Shown piece after piece: positions 40,901 through 50,731 of a stretch of DNA of 64,000 bases. The stretch's first letter is position 1, and each line of letters opens with the position of its first letter. Position numbers and translations under genes: made by a program. Source of the DNA: Corythucha ciliata (Eukaryota; Arthropoda; Insecta; Hemiptera; Tingidae); assembly GCA_038030265.1 (NCBI GenBank), contig CM075942.1:15334029-15398028 (forward strand), written 5' to 3'. The notes under the pieces are model-generated. The model worked only from the letters and a program-made list of their open reading frames with translations, made no database searches and was not told the origin of the DNA.

Positions 40901-43900
40901 AGCACAACCGCCGAGGCGTCTCGCTTTCGGTTCGGCATCAGAATATACATATAGGGATGGATCCCTATTTTCCGGGATTTCCGGTGTCAGTACGGGTGGG
41001 AGGAGGGGATTTAACTCAGTTGTGGAGAAATGTTTGGGGCACGGCACTTCAATCCCCATCGCACCCGCGCCCCAAAAAATGAAAATTAAATGTTGACAAA
41101 TATGATTTATCCAGAGCGGGACACTTCACGGACGTCAAACTGCACTGTCAAGACTAGAGTGGTTTTTTGAGCAAAAAATGTCAAGTCGGCGTACTTTTGT
41201 TTGGCCATTTCATCTGTACTAACACAATTCAACTGTGACACATCCAAAGTTTGGCATCGGGAAGGGGGGAAGGGCAGAAAGAACCGTACGACCTACGGAC
41301 TGATCGGAGTAATCAAGCTGAAAAAGAAGGCCAGTCACCCCCGAATGAATTGGGAAGGGCGGTACCTCGCCAATGGATGACATGCTCAATGAACATATGA
41401 AAAATTAAAAAAAATCAATGAAAGAAAAAATTATGAAATAGCAAAGATAACGATCACGCGAGCCTTTCTTTTCTACTATGACAATGGTATGAAGTTATAT
41501 TAACTAAAGCTGAAAAAAAACAAAAAAAAAAACAAAAACAAGAAATATCAACAGAATTAAAAGAAAAACAGTACACAAAGAAACAAACGCAAGGTAGCTG
41601 TTAATGAAATCAAATTACTACTTTTGTATTACAAACAAAGATAAAAAGGCGACACGAAATGCAAAAAAGTCTACTGCAAACAAACAAAATTAATTCTAAA
41701 AAAAAGTGCTTTCAAACTAAAAAATAAGAAGACAGTGCTTCTCTAACTTTCATCCTCAACAACAAATTATTTGGCTACCCTACAATTCCCATCAAAGCCC
41801 CCACAAAAACAAATTATGAAAAAATACACTCTCAGGGAGGTTTTTAAAACTTTTTTTTTGTCATAACGGGGCTCAAAACTTCCTCATCGTCCTTTTTTTT
41901 TTATTTCTCAAAACGTCTCAAAGACTTACTCTAATCGTGGTCGGTGAATCGCTGTAATCTACAGGTTGGCACCTGAACGAATAATCATTGAACCAACCTC
42001 CCATTAAGCACTATGAAAACAATTAAAAGACAATTTTTTTTTTAATCTTTGAAAAAAATGACCCCCATTTTTTTTCTGTTTGTTTTAAAAGAAAACCACG
42101 CTGAGAAAAATTATTTACATCAGAGTGAAACGTTAGTGTTTTGTTAATTATTAATACTTTTCGTGTATGAATTTTACCCGTTCACCGTATGAAATGAAAG
42201 CGTTTTTCATAGATCAAGCAGAGCTAAAAGAAAAGCGTGCAACTAAAGAAGCAATCCGCAAGCAATTCAAAGAAAAAAAGAGGCAGGATATTACATGCCC
42301 ATCCACCAAGTGCCCTATAGTGTAGAAAAAGGTTATGTGGTTTTGGTGTACGAAAAAAAGAAGTAACTAAACTAAAATACATAAAATGATAAACAAAATA
42401 ATAAAAAATAAAGACTCACCTCGTAAAAAAGCCAAGTGCTGAATAATACTTGAAATAAATTATATACAATTAGTACATTTTTTAATTGCAGCGGCTTTCG
42501 ATTCTCCATAAATTTGGGACCGACGACTTTGACGACGTAGACATACGTTAAACATATGGCGAGGGTAGGGAAAGGAGATGACATCAATGGCCAATCTCTC
42601 GTTCGAGGATCTGAAAGAGAGAAAAACCATTAGGTACCTATTAGTTAATTAAAAAGCTACGGAGATATTTTATTACTTTGGAGTACCCACTGAATAGTCA
42701 ATTTTTAAGCTTTACAGCTTAAAGGATGAATGATGGGAGGGGGTAGCCTTGAATTTGGCGTGTTTAATTTTGGGAATTGTCTGATGATTTCATGTTGTTT
42801 TTTTAAATGCTTTGTGTTGAGTTCAGTGAAATTACCTCCCCACCCCTCTTCACCAATCCCAACGGGACTGCGATAGTAGAACTGGTGCCCTAAATTGGCT
42901 TAATAGTTGGACTATCACAGTCGAGGGGGGATAACTTTGCGACAATAACAATTCCTGAGCAGCACCCAGCTCCTTACTTTTTGCTGCGTAACGGCGGGAG
43001 TGTTGTGTAGAAAATAACTTTTTTGTTGTTGGCAAGCCGGTGGCGAGCCCACTATGACATGAGCGCGAGGTCGTTTGGACTTGATGGCAGGAGTATGATG
43101 AGATGTATACTTTGAGGCAACTGTGCTGTGCGAACTGGCTAACACCAGCGACAACCCCGTCATTAATACCCGAATGAGCCGAACCAGTGGTGTTAGAATG
43201 ACGCAGAAGATAGACGCCAAGTGCAAAGTTTATTCACATAAACCTTAACACCTCTAAGTCACGTAACCAGCCTTTAGTGCAGAAGGCAGCAGACGGGGCC
43301 ACTCTGCACCACCCACCATAACCATTCGACCAACACGGCTTTTCAACACCTCGATTCGCACCAATGGACGGCCTTCTCCGACTATGGCTCGGGTCGAAGT
43401 ACGGCGCCACATTGCGGTAGGGTAGCCAGTCAATAACCACATATCCATGAAAAAATCGGAACCAAGAAGATATCGTTCCACGGGAGTCCTTACAGAGAGA
43501 CGCTCCTAAAACATTGTAATACCCAGATTTTGGGGCTACTGAAATCCTCAAATTTCAGGAGCTCCCAAGGCCTAATCGAAACTCCCATCAGTAAGGCGTG
43601 ACAGAAGACCTTTCAATTTCCAGTTCACAAATAAGCCCGGATACTAGCGATCAGTTAAATTTTAGGTCAATAAGCGGGAGGCTGGGACGACGTTAATAAA
43701 ATACACGGGTCTTTAAAAAGAAAAAGAAAAATCCCGTCTTCGTATGGGCTCCTGATTGGTTTCAAGGCCCCCTTAGAACTGTAATTTTGACTCTTCATTG
43801 AATTAATTTTAATCCGTTTTGAGTCAAAGAGAGCGGGTGTTTTCGCAATTTATCTTTATTCGACGTGAAGAAACATTTTTTTTTTTATAAAAGAAAAGGC

Positions 43901-45840
43901 GGTAACGGATTCGTGTGTGACGAAAGGTCGGAAAGGCCGTTTCCCTCCAATACTATACTGAGGGAGATAGTAATAAAGAGTTCCACTTACTCCTAAGACG
44001 AAGAAAAAGAAGAAAAAAATCATTCATTTTACCCCAAATATTTACGTTATACAATAGAAGACTATAACTCTCCATCAACCCCCCCCCCCACCACCAACAC
44101 GTTCTTCAATTAACGCCTTACGACCACCCATTACGATCATTATAATGCTGGTTTTAATTCATAATTTACTTTATTCACCAGTAAAGAGAGGATATCACAC
44201 TGTAATGAGGGGAGGGGGGTTCTCTCCGAATAAATAAATAACTTACTCGAGGTAAGTGTATGGTGAAGTGGTGGTGGGAGGGGGTCTATCGACGGTTTTA
44301 CCTCCGAGTCTTTTTACAAAGCTTGTCCTGTTAACAACGACAAAAAAAGGAGAGAAATTTCTCTGAATCGCCGGTTTTGTTCAGGTTCAATTCTAACGTC
44401 GCGTATAAAAACAGGTTTACAATGTCAGGTTCAACCTCAATTACACGCTGCGTATAGCGCCGCAAGGCTCACAGTGATTCCGCGCGGCTGTATATCTGAA
44501 TCGTAAACAGTGTATTTCCCTAGAGGGGCTGTAAATGTCACGCGTAAATGATTTTCCCACTGTTCTTTGACGGATTCGTGAAGGATGTTTTTTTTCTCTG
44601 TGCGTCACTGTTAACTGTGCACTATGAGTGAAGAAAACAACGAAAACGCAGAGTCCGAAGCGCTTGAGCCACTACTGGCACATTTAACACGACGACTCTA
44701 GGTGTGACGGCACCCAAAGAGGAAACTGCATTAAGGGGTCCTTCATTAATTTGTCTAATTTGCAATAGGAAAAGTCTAGTGCCAGACGCTCGATTTTTAC
44801 CTACGGAAGTAGGCAGGAAAACACTCAATTTTTTGAGACGACCAAACAAAAAATGTATTTTCGTGCCTGGAAAAATGGTCAGGTCGCCACACTAGACCCC
44901 GAAAAATTAAATTTTATAGCCTCTTTGTTTATGCAAATCGCCTGAAACGCCGGCGTGGAGCCGTGTCACATCTCGCCGCAGTGCATGACGGCTAAGTACA
45001 TCAACGGGATTCGGGTGCGAAGCAATAGCATTGCATTCACTACACCATTAAGGCGCTCTTGGGTTCACAGTAACGAATGTGTCAAGCCAGAAGCCATCCA
45101 TCAACTCTCCTTCACCACCAGCTCTCCAGAAATTTCCTCCTTCCCAGAATATATTTCTTGGAACATGGAACCTCCTGCCTCACCTCATCAGTTCATCACA
45201 GACCCTGAATTACTCAGTTTAACGCGCATCTCGCTCCCCAAATACAGCCCCCCTCCCCAACAAACGTATCATATCACGCTGCGTGATACAAAAAACCACT
45301 CCAATGCTCGAGTGCTTCCACCCTCACAACAAGAAGAATTGTCAGTACACACTCTACCGTTACAAGTCCACCGGCGCAAAAAAATGCTGCATTTTTTGGC
45401 TAAGCAACGGGAAAATACGGTAACCTTAGAGGGAAGGGGTGGCTTATTCCCTTCAGGCCTCAACCACAACTTCCACACCCCCCTCCCGTATATTACACAC
45501 ACAACATCCCTACGAACCGTCTAGCGACATTGGAAAATGACCCCCGCTCCCTCAAAAGACAAATCGCCCCCTGGCCCCTGGACATAGGCGAATAAAGTTG
45601 CTTCTCCCCATAGGACAGCCAGTAGTAAAGTTGCATGACCATGATCTCGAGGTACCTTCTTTACACATAATATAAGCTGTTGGAAGGGAGGTGAGAACCT
45701 CCCAAAATAATAGGTGAACTCGCACGTTGCGACCCTTAAAATTACCCTTTGCGTTACATTTCCAAGAATTTCAGCTACTCACCGCCATTTTTGTCGAAAA
45801 GCTCGTGCATATTATCGATATATTTGAATAGAAGCGCCAT
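28853..45840 (-). CDS. ELOVL: Very-long-chain fatty acid elongase (ELOVL1/7-type), whole gene
   Basis: An ER multipass membrane enzyme that condenses malonyl-CoA with a long acyl-CoA, the first and rate-limiting step of fatty-acid elongation; in insects it feeds membrane and cuticular lipids. Nine coding exon positions join in phase to about 329-330 residues, normal for the family. ELOVL signatures in order: KFTEFMDT, the catalytic histidine box HVIHH (about 146-150), [12 protein letters not shown], and TLQMAQF. Several hydrophobic segments (for example [17 protein letters not shown] and [17 protein letters not shown]) are membrane spans. The N-terminus [20 protein letters not shown] and [15 protein letters not shown] match insect ELOVL proteins of the AAEL008004 type. 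Exon 3 exists in two homologous versions. The C-terminus is Ser/Thr/Gln-rich and lacks a KKXX signal. It is convergent with period. Subfamily assignment is by resemblance only. Confidence 0.95.
29008..29154 (-). CDS. ELOVL: ELOVL exon 8 (C-terminal tail)
   Basis: Encodes [20 protein letters not shown] and [20 protein letters not shown] then YVTADAQPE, a polar cytosolic tail typical of insect ELOVLs and poorly conserved. Phase 0 at both ends; donor GAG|GTATTT. Confidence 0.88.
29228..29383 (-). CDS. ELOVL: ELOVL exon 7
   Basis: Encodes [20 protein letters not shown] and [20 protein letters not shown] then [12 protein letters not shown]: the last membrane spans and the F-Y-x-x-x-Y juxtamembrane motif. 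Acceptor TCCACAG, donor AAG|GTACAT. Confidence 0.95.
29465..29601 (-). CDS. ELOVL: ELOVL exon 6
   Basis: Encodes [20 protein letters not shown] and [20 protein letters not shown] then TTLQM, holding two ELOVL signature motifs (N-x3-H-x2-M-Y-x-Y-Y and T-x-x-Q). Joins exon 5 through a split Gly codon. Confidence 0.96.
29680..29785 (-). CDS. ELOVL: ELOVL exon 5 (catalytic histidine box)
   Basis: Encodes [20 protein letters not shown] then [22 protein letters not shown] is the HxxHH box of the condensing active site. Phase 0 in, phase 1 out at G|GTAAGG. Confidence 0.96.
29786..32584 (-). other. ELOVL: ELOVL intron 4
   Basis: A 2.8-kb intron. It holds G/C homopolymers (near 30235, 30371, 31081, 31150 and 32400), a hairpin at 31373-31403 and a palindromic MITE at 31440-31720. 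The plus-strand 160-codon frame at 30889-31371 crosses several G-runs and looks non-coding. Confidence 0.7.
31440..31720. mobile_element. palindromic MITE in ELOVL intron 4
   Basis: Arms of about 105 bp: the left carries AAGGCCAGCAGAGCCCGAAT and the right, complemented, AAGGCCAGCAGAGCCAGAAT, with GCGCAAA(T/G)TATTTGGAA at the outer ends. The spacer is about 40 bp. No target duplication was identified. Confidence 0.6.
32585..32641 (-). CDS. ELOVL: ELOVL exon 4
   Basis: Encodes the 19 residues [19 protein letters not shown], containing the family motif K-F-x-E-x-x-D-T. Constitutive after either version of exon 3. Acceptor TTTCCTAG, donor ACG|GTAAGA. Confidence 0.96.
32935..33018 (-). CDS. ELOVL: ELOVL exon 3b (alternative version)
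   Basis: Encodes [20 protein letters not shown] then SRDRLTVR: 28 codons, phase 0 at both ends. It is homologous to exon 3a (41930-42010), sharing GW, YS and CQPVDYS. The acceptor TTTTTCCAG and donor CGG|GTGAGT are both strong. Proximal to exon 4. It is likely used in place of 3a rather than with it, since either alone gives the family's normal length. Confidence 0.88.
34060..34400 (+). repeat. short degenerate array (AAAAGCAATTTCGCGGTGTT)
   Basis: About ten decayed copies of a unit near CAATTTCG(T/C)GG plus 15-20 nt, like the array in period intron 15 but with different joins. Confidence 0.55.
34609..34945. mobile_element. GTAGACCAGTTG-type palindromic element
   Basis: Multiple copies of (G)TAGACCAGTTG and its complement CAACTGGTCTAC, with a central pair of AAGTTCTTCCTT and AAGGAAGAACTT, give overall dyad symmetry. 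A partial relative lies at 36327-36450. Looks like a foldback MITE; ends are uncertain. Confidence 0.55.
35077..35345 (+). mobile_element. tRNA-derived SINE, possibly dimeric
   Basis: A match to the RNA polymerase III A box (TGGTGTAATGG, 35084-35094) and a perfect B box (GGTTCGAATCC, 35128-35138), 34 nt apart, as in a tRNA gene. The acceptor and T stems do not pair well, so it is not a functional tRNA. A second tRNA-like T-arm, TGCCGGGTTCAAAGCCCGGC, follows near 35307-35327. This suggests a tRNA-headed SINE with two tRNA-related modules. Confidence 0.6.
36327..36450. repeat. partial GTAGACCAGT-type repeat
   Basis: TTGTAGACCAGTCGAAATAC, GGACCAGTTGCAAGACC and CAATGTGGACCAATTG relate it to 34609-34945. 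It is truncated. Confidence 0.5.
36481..36893. mobile_element. MITE with GGCCCGTATTTATG ends
   Basis: GGCCCGTATTTATG at 36481-36494 is the exact complement of CATAAATACGGGCC at 36880-36893. A second inverted pair lies inside (CACTGGAAGC near 36690 against GCTTCCAGTTG near 36834, with GAGCGGCGC against GCGCCGCTC), suggesting a nested insertion. No coding capacity. Confidence 0.7.
37020..37560 (+). repeat. degenerate array, unit about 32 nt (GAGCCAAAATCGCATTGAAA)
   Basis: About 16 copies of a unit near AAAGAGCCAAAATCGCG, repeatedly alternating 'CAAAATCGC' with 'GAGAAAG' or 'TTGAAAG'. Same period and decay as the other arrays. The minus-strand Phe/Ser/Leu-rich frames over it are artefacts. Confidence 0.7.
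38401..40537 (-). pseudogene. R1-clade non-LTR retrotransposon relic
   Basis: Minus-strand reading frames, broken by frameshifts, carry in order: an endonuclease C-terminal part (about 40320-39800; [20 protein letters not shown]), a linker (39787-39479), and reverse transcriptase motifs. The RT includes [18 protein letters not shown] and FFDIKAAFD (39444-38815), then in another frame [10 protein letters not shown] and the catalytic YADD (38911-38576), and finally [12 protein letters not shown] near 38401-38450. The order and the GCPQGS..AYADDL spacing fit R1/R1-like LINEs. It is 5' and 3' truncated and non-functional, and sits inside the ELOVL intron in the same orientation as the gene. Confidence 0.88.
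41930..42010 (-). CDS. ELOVL: ELOVL exon 3a (alternative version)
   Basis: Encodes [20 protein letters not shown] then DSPTTIR: 27 codons, phase 0 at both ends. The sequence is closest to the usual insect ELOVL exon here ([15 protein letters not shown]). Acceptor TTTTCATAG, donor AGA|GTAAGT. Distal to exon 4 and only 409 nt downstream of exon 2. Homologous to exon 3b. Confidence 0.92.
42420..42610 (-). CDS. ELOVL: ELOVL exon 2
   Basis: Encodes [20 protein letters not shown] and [20 protein letters not shown] then [24 protein letters not shown]: the first membrane spans and the luminal/cytosolic loop PKFMENRKP conserved across ELOVLs. It enters in phase 1 and leaves in phase 0 at GAG|GTGAGT. 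Confidence 0.96.
42611..45782 (-). other. ELOVL: ELOVL intron 1
   Basis: A 3.2-kb intron with C-run and G-rich stretches (near 44082 and 44211). The 189-codon plus-strand frame at 44955-45524 and the 63-codon frame at 44704-44895 have no motif I recognise and are probably chance. No transposon ends were identified. Confidence 0.65.
45783..45840 (-). CDS. ELOVL: ELOVL exon 1 (start codon)
   Basis: ATG at 45840-45838 preceded by GAGAAAA, then [18 protein letters not shown] and a split Asp codon at G|GTGAGT. Insect ELOVLs begin with a similar (A)YIDxxxELxDxxxDPRT segment, so the start is well supported. Confidence 0.93.
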
Positions 45841-45969
45841 TTTTCTCTACGTTTTATAACTCGCAGATTCGCGGCGAAGAGAAGCGACGTAAAAAAAGGA
45901 AAATCTTCTTTTTTTTAGTGTCAATTTTCCTCACGCCGACACTTGGAGGCGATTATTGGATAATGGAAT
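45841..45969 (-). other. ELOVL: ELOVL 5' UTR part of exon 1
   Basis: On the minus strand a good acceptor (TGTGTTTCAG) precedes 45969, and no in-frame ATG lies between it and the start codon. Exon 1 is therefore probably internal, with a non-coding first exon and the promoter further right. No other feature here. Confidence 0.5.
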
Positions 45970-47086
45970 CTGAAACACAGAAAAAAAACACAATAGAAAT
46001 TAAAAACAAAAGGAAGCAGTGTCTAAGAAATAATTTGTTCTAAAAATTAACGACAATTTCAAAACGCACAAAAAACAAACGCTTATAACCGCGTTTTACG
46101 TTAACCCCCTTCCTCTCCTCCAAGGCACACATCACGACACCTAACAGTATTACGCCCCCCGTCATGAGAGAGAGATTCTGCCACATTTTTGAACCACGGG
46201 GGATGAAAAATTACATCCTGCAGCAGCAGAACACTAGCTCCTCTCCAGGTAGGCTTTTCCAACTTGAACTCCCCTCTCTACTAGTTTTCTTTTAAACTCA
46301 TTTTATTTCGTGCGAGTGTGAATGTGGGTCAATGGAGAGCTGAGTAGGCGAATAATAATGCAGGGGAGGTGTTGCAATTTTACTCGTTTTTTTTGTTTTA
46401 ACCGAAGTGATTAAAACATAAGCCCCGAAGCGGGGGAGTCTCGTCTCTTCACTGGAACTTGGCATGACCACCACAAAGGATCCAAGAAATAAGAGGTAGG
46501 AAGGCATGGGAATGCGTAAGAAACTTTTTATAAACAAAATAACAACGTAATAAAAATTCAACTTCAAAATAAAATAATAAAAAAATGCGAAAAGAAAAGT
46601 TGAATTATCATCGCCGTTAGTTAGGGGGCAGGGGAATGATGTAAAGTAAAAACCATGACTGGACCCGTGTTAAAGGGAAAAACCGTGATTAAAACGAGTG
46701 CTTACTATTGGCATGCGTCAGTTTTTTTATGCTAAAAAACCCCTTGAACGTAATTTAGTAGATTACATTACAAGATTAGTAAGTGGTGCATTACCTGCGA
46801 GTTTTTTGTTTGGCGGACGAGGCTTGCCGAGGCCGCTAATTAAAAACGAGCGGGTAATACCACTTAATAGTCGAGTGATGTACGTTATTTTTCGCGCAAC
46901 CGTCGTCGAATTTTTAATCTTTTGACAAAAAAACCATGTCTTGAGATATTTCTATAACCACGGATGAGGTGATAACATTTCAACAAAGGTTGCACACAAG
47001 GTTATAGAAAACTGACATGTAAAAAACTTTTCATGTCAGTTTTAAACCTTTACTGTACAGTTTTCAAAAACTGAAGCTATAAAGTG
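45970..47086. other. upstream of ELOVL coding region, no gene
   Basis: AT-rich; no protein, RNA or transposon signature recognised. May be intronic if the ELOVL 5' UTR is spliced. Confidence 0.55.
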
Positions 47087-47231
47087 CCAGGGGGCCTATT
47101 CTCTAACAACAAGCAATATTTTTTTCGCCAGCCATGTGTCAATTTCATTCATTTGTTTGAAGGAAATTAATGAAATAAACATATGACTTCGAAAAAGCTA
47201 TTGCTTCGGAGTTATAGAATAAGCCCCCTGG
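47087..47231 (+). mobile_element. 145-bp MITE, copy 1
   Basis: Ends CCAGGGGGCCTATTCTCTAA and, complemented, CCAGGGGGCTTATTCTATAA form inverted repeats. The interior carries TCATTCATTTGTTTGAAGG. An inverted-orientation copy lies at 59613-59755. Confidence 0.75.
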
Positions 47232-48647
47232 TTACGAAAAATTCAACTTACAATTTTTTTGCTTTTAATTTTGAGAGCATGAGATTATGGAGGTCATCAA
47301 GAAGGATCGACCTGACGAATAACAACTGCTATTAGTTTTTTTTTTTAAATTATGAACTTAAAATCTGTGGTAGATAAAAAGGTTTTACACTCGCACACAA
47401 AAATCTGTTTCGTTTAGAATTGACCCATTTTTTAAAACGAATTTGTCTTTAAATTAGAAATAATTACAATAATACACTAATCAGTAGGTAATACGATTAG
47501 CAATTCATCACAAAAACAACGAAGGCGCATTAATATTCCCGGAATGCCAAGTATGGTACACCTGCTGTAATAAAAACCGTTCGAAAAAAGACTTTGAAAA
47601 AGATGATGGGGAGGGAAGATAAGGTCAATATCAGAGTGAGAGTGAAAGTAGTGACATAACGTTATGGGCCACCCGAGGCTACTAAGATGGGGGGGGGGGA
47701 GTCGGCACACTTAACATCGGGGCGTCCTTCGCGAACTCGCGCAAAACGTCGTCTCTTCAATTTTGCCACCTAATTATTGAGTGGCGCTTCTGTTTTACTT
47801 CCATGTTCTTTTGTTGTTTTTTTTTTCATTCTCTTCGCCCCACCACTTATTACATCGGTTCATTTTAGGAACAATAACGTTGGATGTCTAAACTCCTGTC
47901 CTAAAGCGCATTCAGGCAATGATGTTCTGTCACTGATTTGTGCAACAGATCACACCTACCCTCCTATCAACATAACAGAATTTGTTCATTACATAATCTC
48001 AGAAAAATGCTTTTGTTGCCGAAATTAAACTCGGCGACAACACCGTGTTGATTGATGGGAGTCTCGAAAAATCACGAAGAAAAAACGAGGCTAAAGGAGT
48101 AAACTCCAAAAACGATCACAATATTGAAGAGAGTGGGCACTATCATCATCATCGCTCTCGCAGACGCTTATACGTATAACCATTAGGGCACGCGGTCACG
48201 AACTATAAATTATCTTGCGTCAGAGTACTAGGGGTTCTATTAGAATTGCCACGACATCATAGGCGCGGTTACACTGGGACTGATTTATGGGTCTAGTCTA
48301 GTCTAATATGGGTGGCGCTGGAGGGTGGGGGATTCCAGGATGATTGATCAATATAAGAAGCGTCCCAAAAACTGGCCCATCTGGTTCAGAAGTGTGGGTG
48401 AATGACCCGCGTTACGGACCAACTTTTCGGAGCCGTAAAGAATAAGGGTGAGGGGCATAGAGCATAGAGAGCACGCGCCTCCGGCATCTCCACAGTAGCG
48501 ACTCCTTCACACCGTATGGGTTTTCTGTCTCTTTCCCACTGGGTGCTCTATGAAAAATAAAATAAACCGCGGAATGGGTTTATTTTCCCTAAACTGGAGT
48601 CGATGCTTGCCTTTAAAACGTAATAAAGTTCAAGCCAAGATGTCAAT
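47232..48647. other. intergenic or intronic, no gene
   Basis: No gene recognised; a G-run lies near 47689-47699. Confidence 0.55.
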
Positions 48648-49902
48648 CACGTGAACCTGGCGCGGAACACATATCACGAAACATGACTAAAATGGCGCCA
48701 TTCGTTTGTTTACTGATTGTTTGTCTAGCCCTGCAATATACCATTAAAAAAAACAAAACGTGTGCAACGGCACCCATGATCCCGATCGTTTGTTGCGCTA
48801 TATTTTTAGACACAACATCGTTTGTTCACGTTTGTTTACTCCTGAAAAATACTTATTTATAAGAAAAGGCAACTTGTGCATCTCCAACTTCAAGCAACAG
48901 CACATATGACCCCCATCGTTTGTTTATCGACATATTCAGATACAACGTCGTTTTTTTACGTTTGTTTGGCCCAAATTTTGGTTTTTTCACCCCAAATTTT
49001 CGTTTGTTCAGCCATACAAAAAATTTTTTTATGAGAAAAGACATCATGTGTGCAGCCAGCTTCGACGCAACGGCACACATGGACCACATAATCGTTTGTT
49101 TAGCTACATACTCAGACATAACATCGTTTGTTTACATTTGTTTAGCCTAAATTTTCTTTTGTTTTTCCCAGCAATATACAATTAATAAAAAACGAAATGT
49201 GTGCCGCCGACTTCACGCAACGGAACTCATGACCCCAATTGTTTGTTTCGCAGACACAACATCGTTTGTTTACGTTTTTTTAGCCCAAATTTTCGTTTGT
49301 TCGGGCCTGCAAAAAATGTATTTATAAGAAAAGACATAATGTAACTTCACGCAACGGCACACATTACCCCAATCGCTTGTTTGCTACATAATCAGACACG
49401 AAATCGTTTGCTTACGTTTGTTTAGCCGACATTATCGTTTGTTTAGCCCTGCAAAATATTTGTTTATAAGAAAAGACAACATGTGTGCCGCCAACTTCAA
49501 GCAACAACACATGACATGACCCGCATCGTTTGTTTCGCTACATACTAAGACACAACGACGTTCGTTTACGTTTGTTTAGCCCGAATTTTCGCTTGGTTAG
49601 TCCAGCAAAATAATTATTCATATAAGAAAAGACAACTTCAAGCACTGAACAAACGATTGGAGTCGTGCGTGCCTTTGCGTGAAGTTGGCGGCACACATTT
49701 TGTTTTCAAAAAAATTGTATATTGCAGATTGCAGGAACATGTGTGCTGTTGCTTGATGTTGTCGGTACAAATGTTGTATTTTCTTATAAACAAATATTTT
49801 GCAGGGCTAAACAAACGAAAATTTGGGCTAAACAAACAGTAAACAAACGAATGGCACCATTTTTTGTCATGTTTCATGATATGTGTTCCGCCAGGTTCAC
49901 GT
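48648..49902. mobile_element. foldback element with internal tandem repeats
   Basis: The left end runs CACGTGAACCTGGCGCGGAA, then CACATATCACGAAACATGAC, then GCGCCATTCGTTTGTTTACTG. It is mirrored at the right end (complement of the segment ending 49902) over about 75 bp with few differences. Between them are six copies of a 140-175 bp unit, each with CATCGTTTGTTTACG or a variant (near 48813, 48943, 49120, 49257, 49399 and 49553), the last part inverted (about 49660-49850). An 11-bp direct match AAACTGGAGTC occurs at both flanks (about 48593 and 49930). No coding capacity. Confidence 0.75.
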
Positions 49903-50148
49903 ACTTCACGATGTCGACGGTACGACCACAAAACTGGAGTCTTGACCACAGGATCTTGTTTAACTCATCCGTGATATGCACCATATCTTAATACTGAGCC
50001 AAATGATGGAAACTACGTCAATAATCTTGTTTAATATAACGGTAGCCCCCACCGCCAATTAGAGAGTTAACAAGCTTTTTTAACATGCTAATGAGCTTAA
50101 ACTAAACACATGCAAAAAACGCTAAGCAGTGACGAAATGGAAGCCTTA

Positions 50149-50731
50149 AGCAGGATTCACACGGGGCGGTACGAGTGCGCAAAGCGGAAGGACGGAAGGC
50201 AGAAAAACCAGTGGAGGGGCTGGCCGAGTCGGTAAGAAAGTTCACATGAAGCGGTCTCCATGGTGGACGGAATCGTAACCTTCCTACTGAAAGCCTCTGT
50301 GATATGAAACCTCTCACATCTTGTTAATGGTGTTCTTCTTTTCTTCCAAAATTAAAATTTTGTGTGCTTTATTATTAATGAGTGTGTGCACTCTACCGTT
50401 AAATACTTCAGAAAATGTATTTTCAAATTTCCACCAATCAGATGTTTCGTAACCAAGCAACGACTGATTTATCGTTTGCGTTAGCGTTAGCGGTGTGTGT
50501 CGTGTTGAAATGATTGATGGGATGAACATCGTCTACGTAAGTAGTTCCTATCAACATTCCTGTCCCCTGCGCTTGCGCGAAGCTCGACGGAACGCGGAGG
50601 CGGTATAAACATTTCTTCCGCCGACCGCTGTCCGTCCCTTCCGACAACATGGCGGCCACCCTGTCCCAGCCAATCAGATTGCGTTCCGTCCTTCCACTTT
50701 CCTCGCGCGTTCCGCTCCATGTTAATCCTTC
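50149..50731. mobile_element. Harbinger-like element with TTA/TAA flanks
   Basis: CTTAAGCAGGATTCACACGG on the left and, complemented, CTTAAGAAGGATTAACATGG on the right, with GGAAGGACGGAA inside each end. The flanking TTA(A) fits a TWA target duplication. The 583-bp interior shares a stretch (GTTTCGTAACCAAGCAACGA to GTTAGCG) with 53065-53190 in inverted orientation. No complete transposase. Confidence 0.6.

Larger units (their letters stand above)
33019..41929 (-). other. ELOVL: ELOVL intron between exon 3a and exon 3b
   Basis: An 8.9-kb interval with a degenerate array (34060-34400), GTAGACCAGTTG-type repeats, a tRNA-like SINE, a MITE, another array, and an R1 LINE relic, all listed separately. 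The stretches 33019-34060, 35350-36320 and 40550-41900 show no recognisable feature. No third copy of exon 3 was found. Confidence 0.65.

Noticed and set aside
44955..45524. 189-codon open frame, plus strand, in ELOVL intron 1
   Set aside because: Longest unexplained frame, but composition is His/Pro/Ser/Thr-rich with no motif, and it lies antisense in an intron; treated as chance pending a protein search.
48593..49940. AAACTGGAGTC as a proven target duplication of the foldback element
   Set aside because: The copies lie 25-45 bp outside the inverted ends, so the match may be coincidence.
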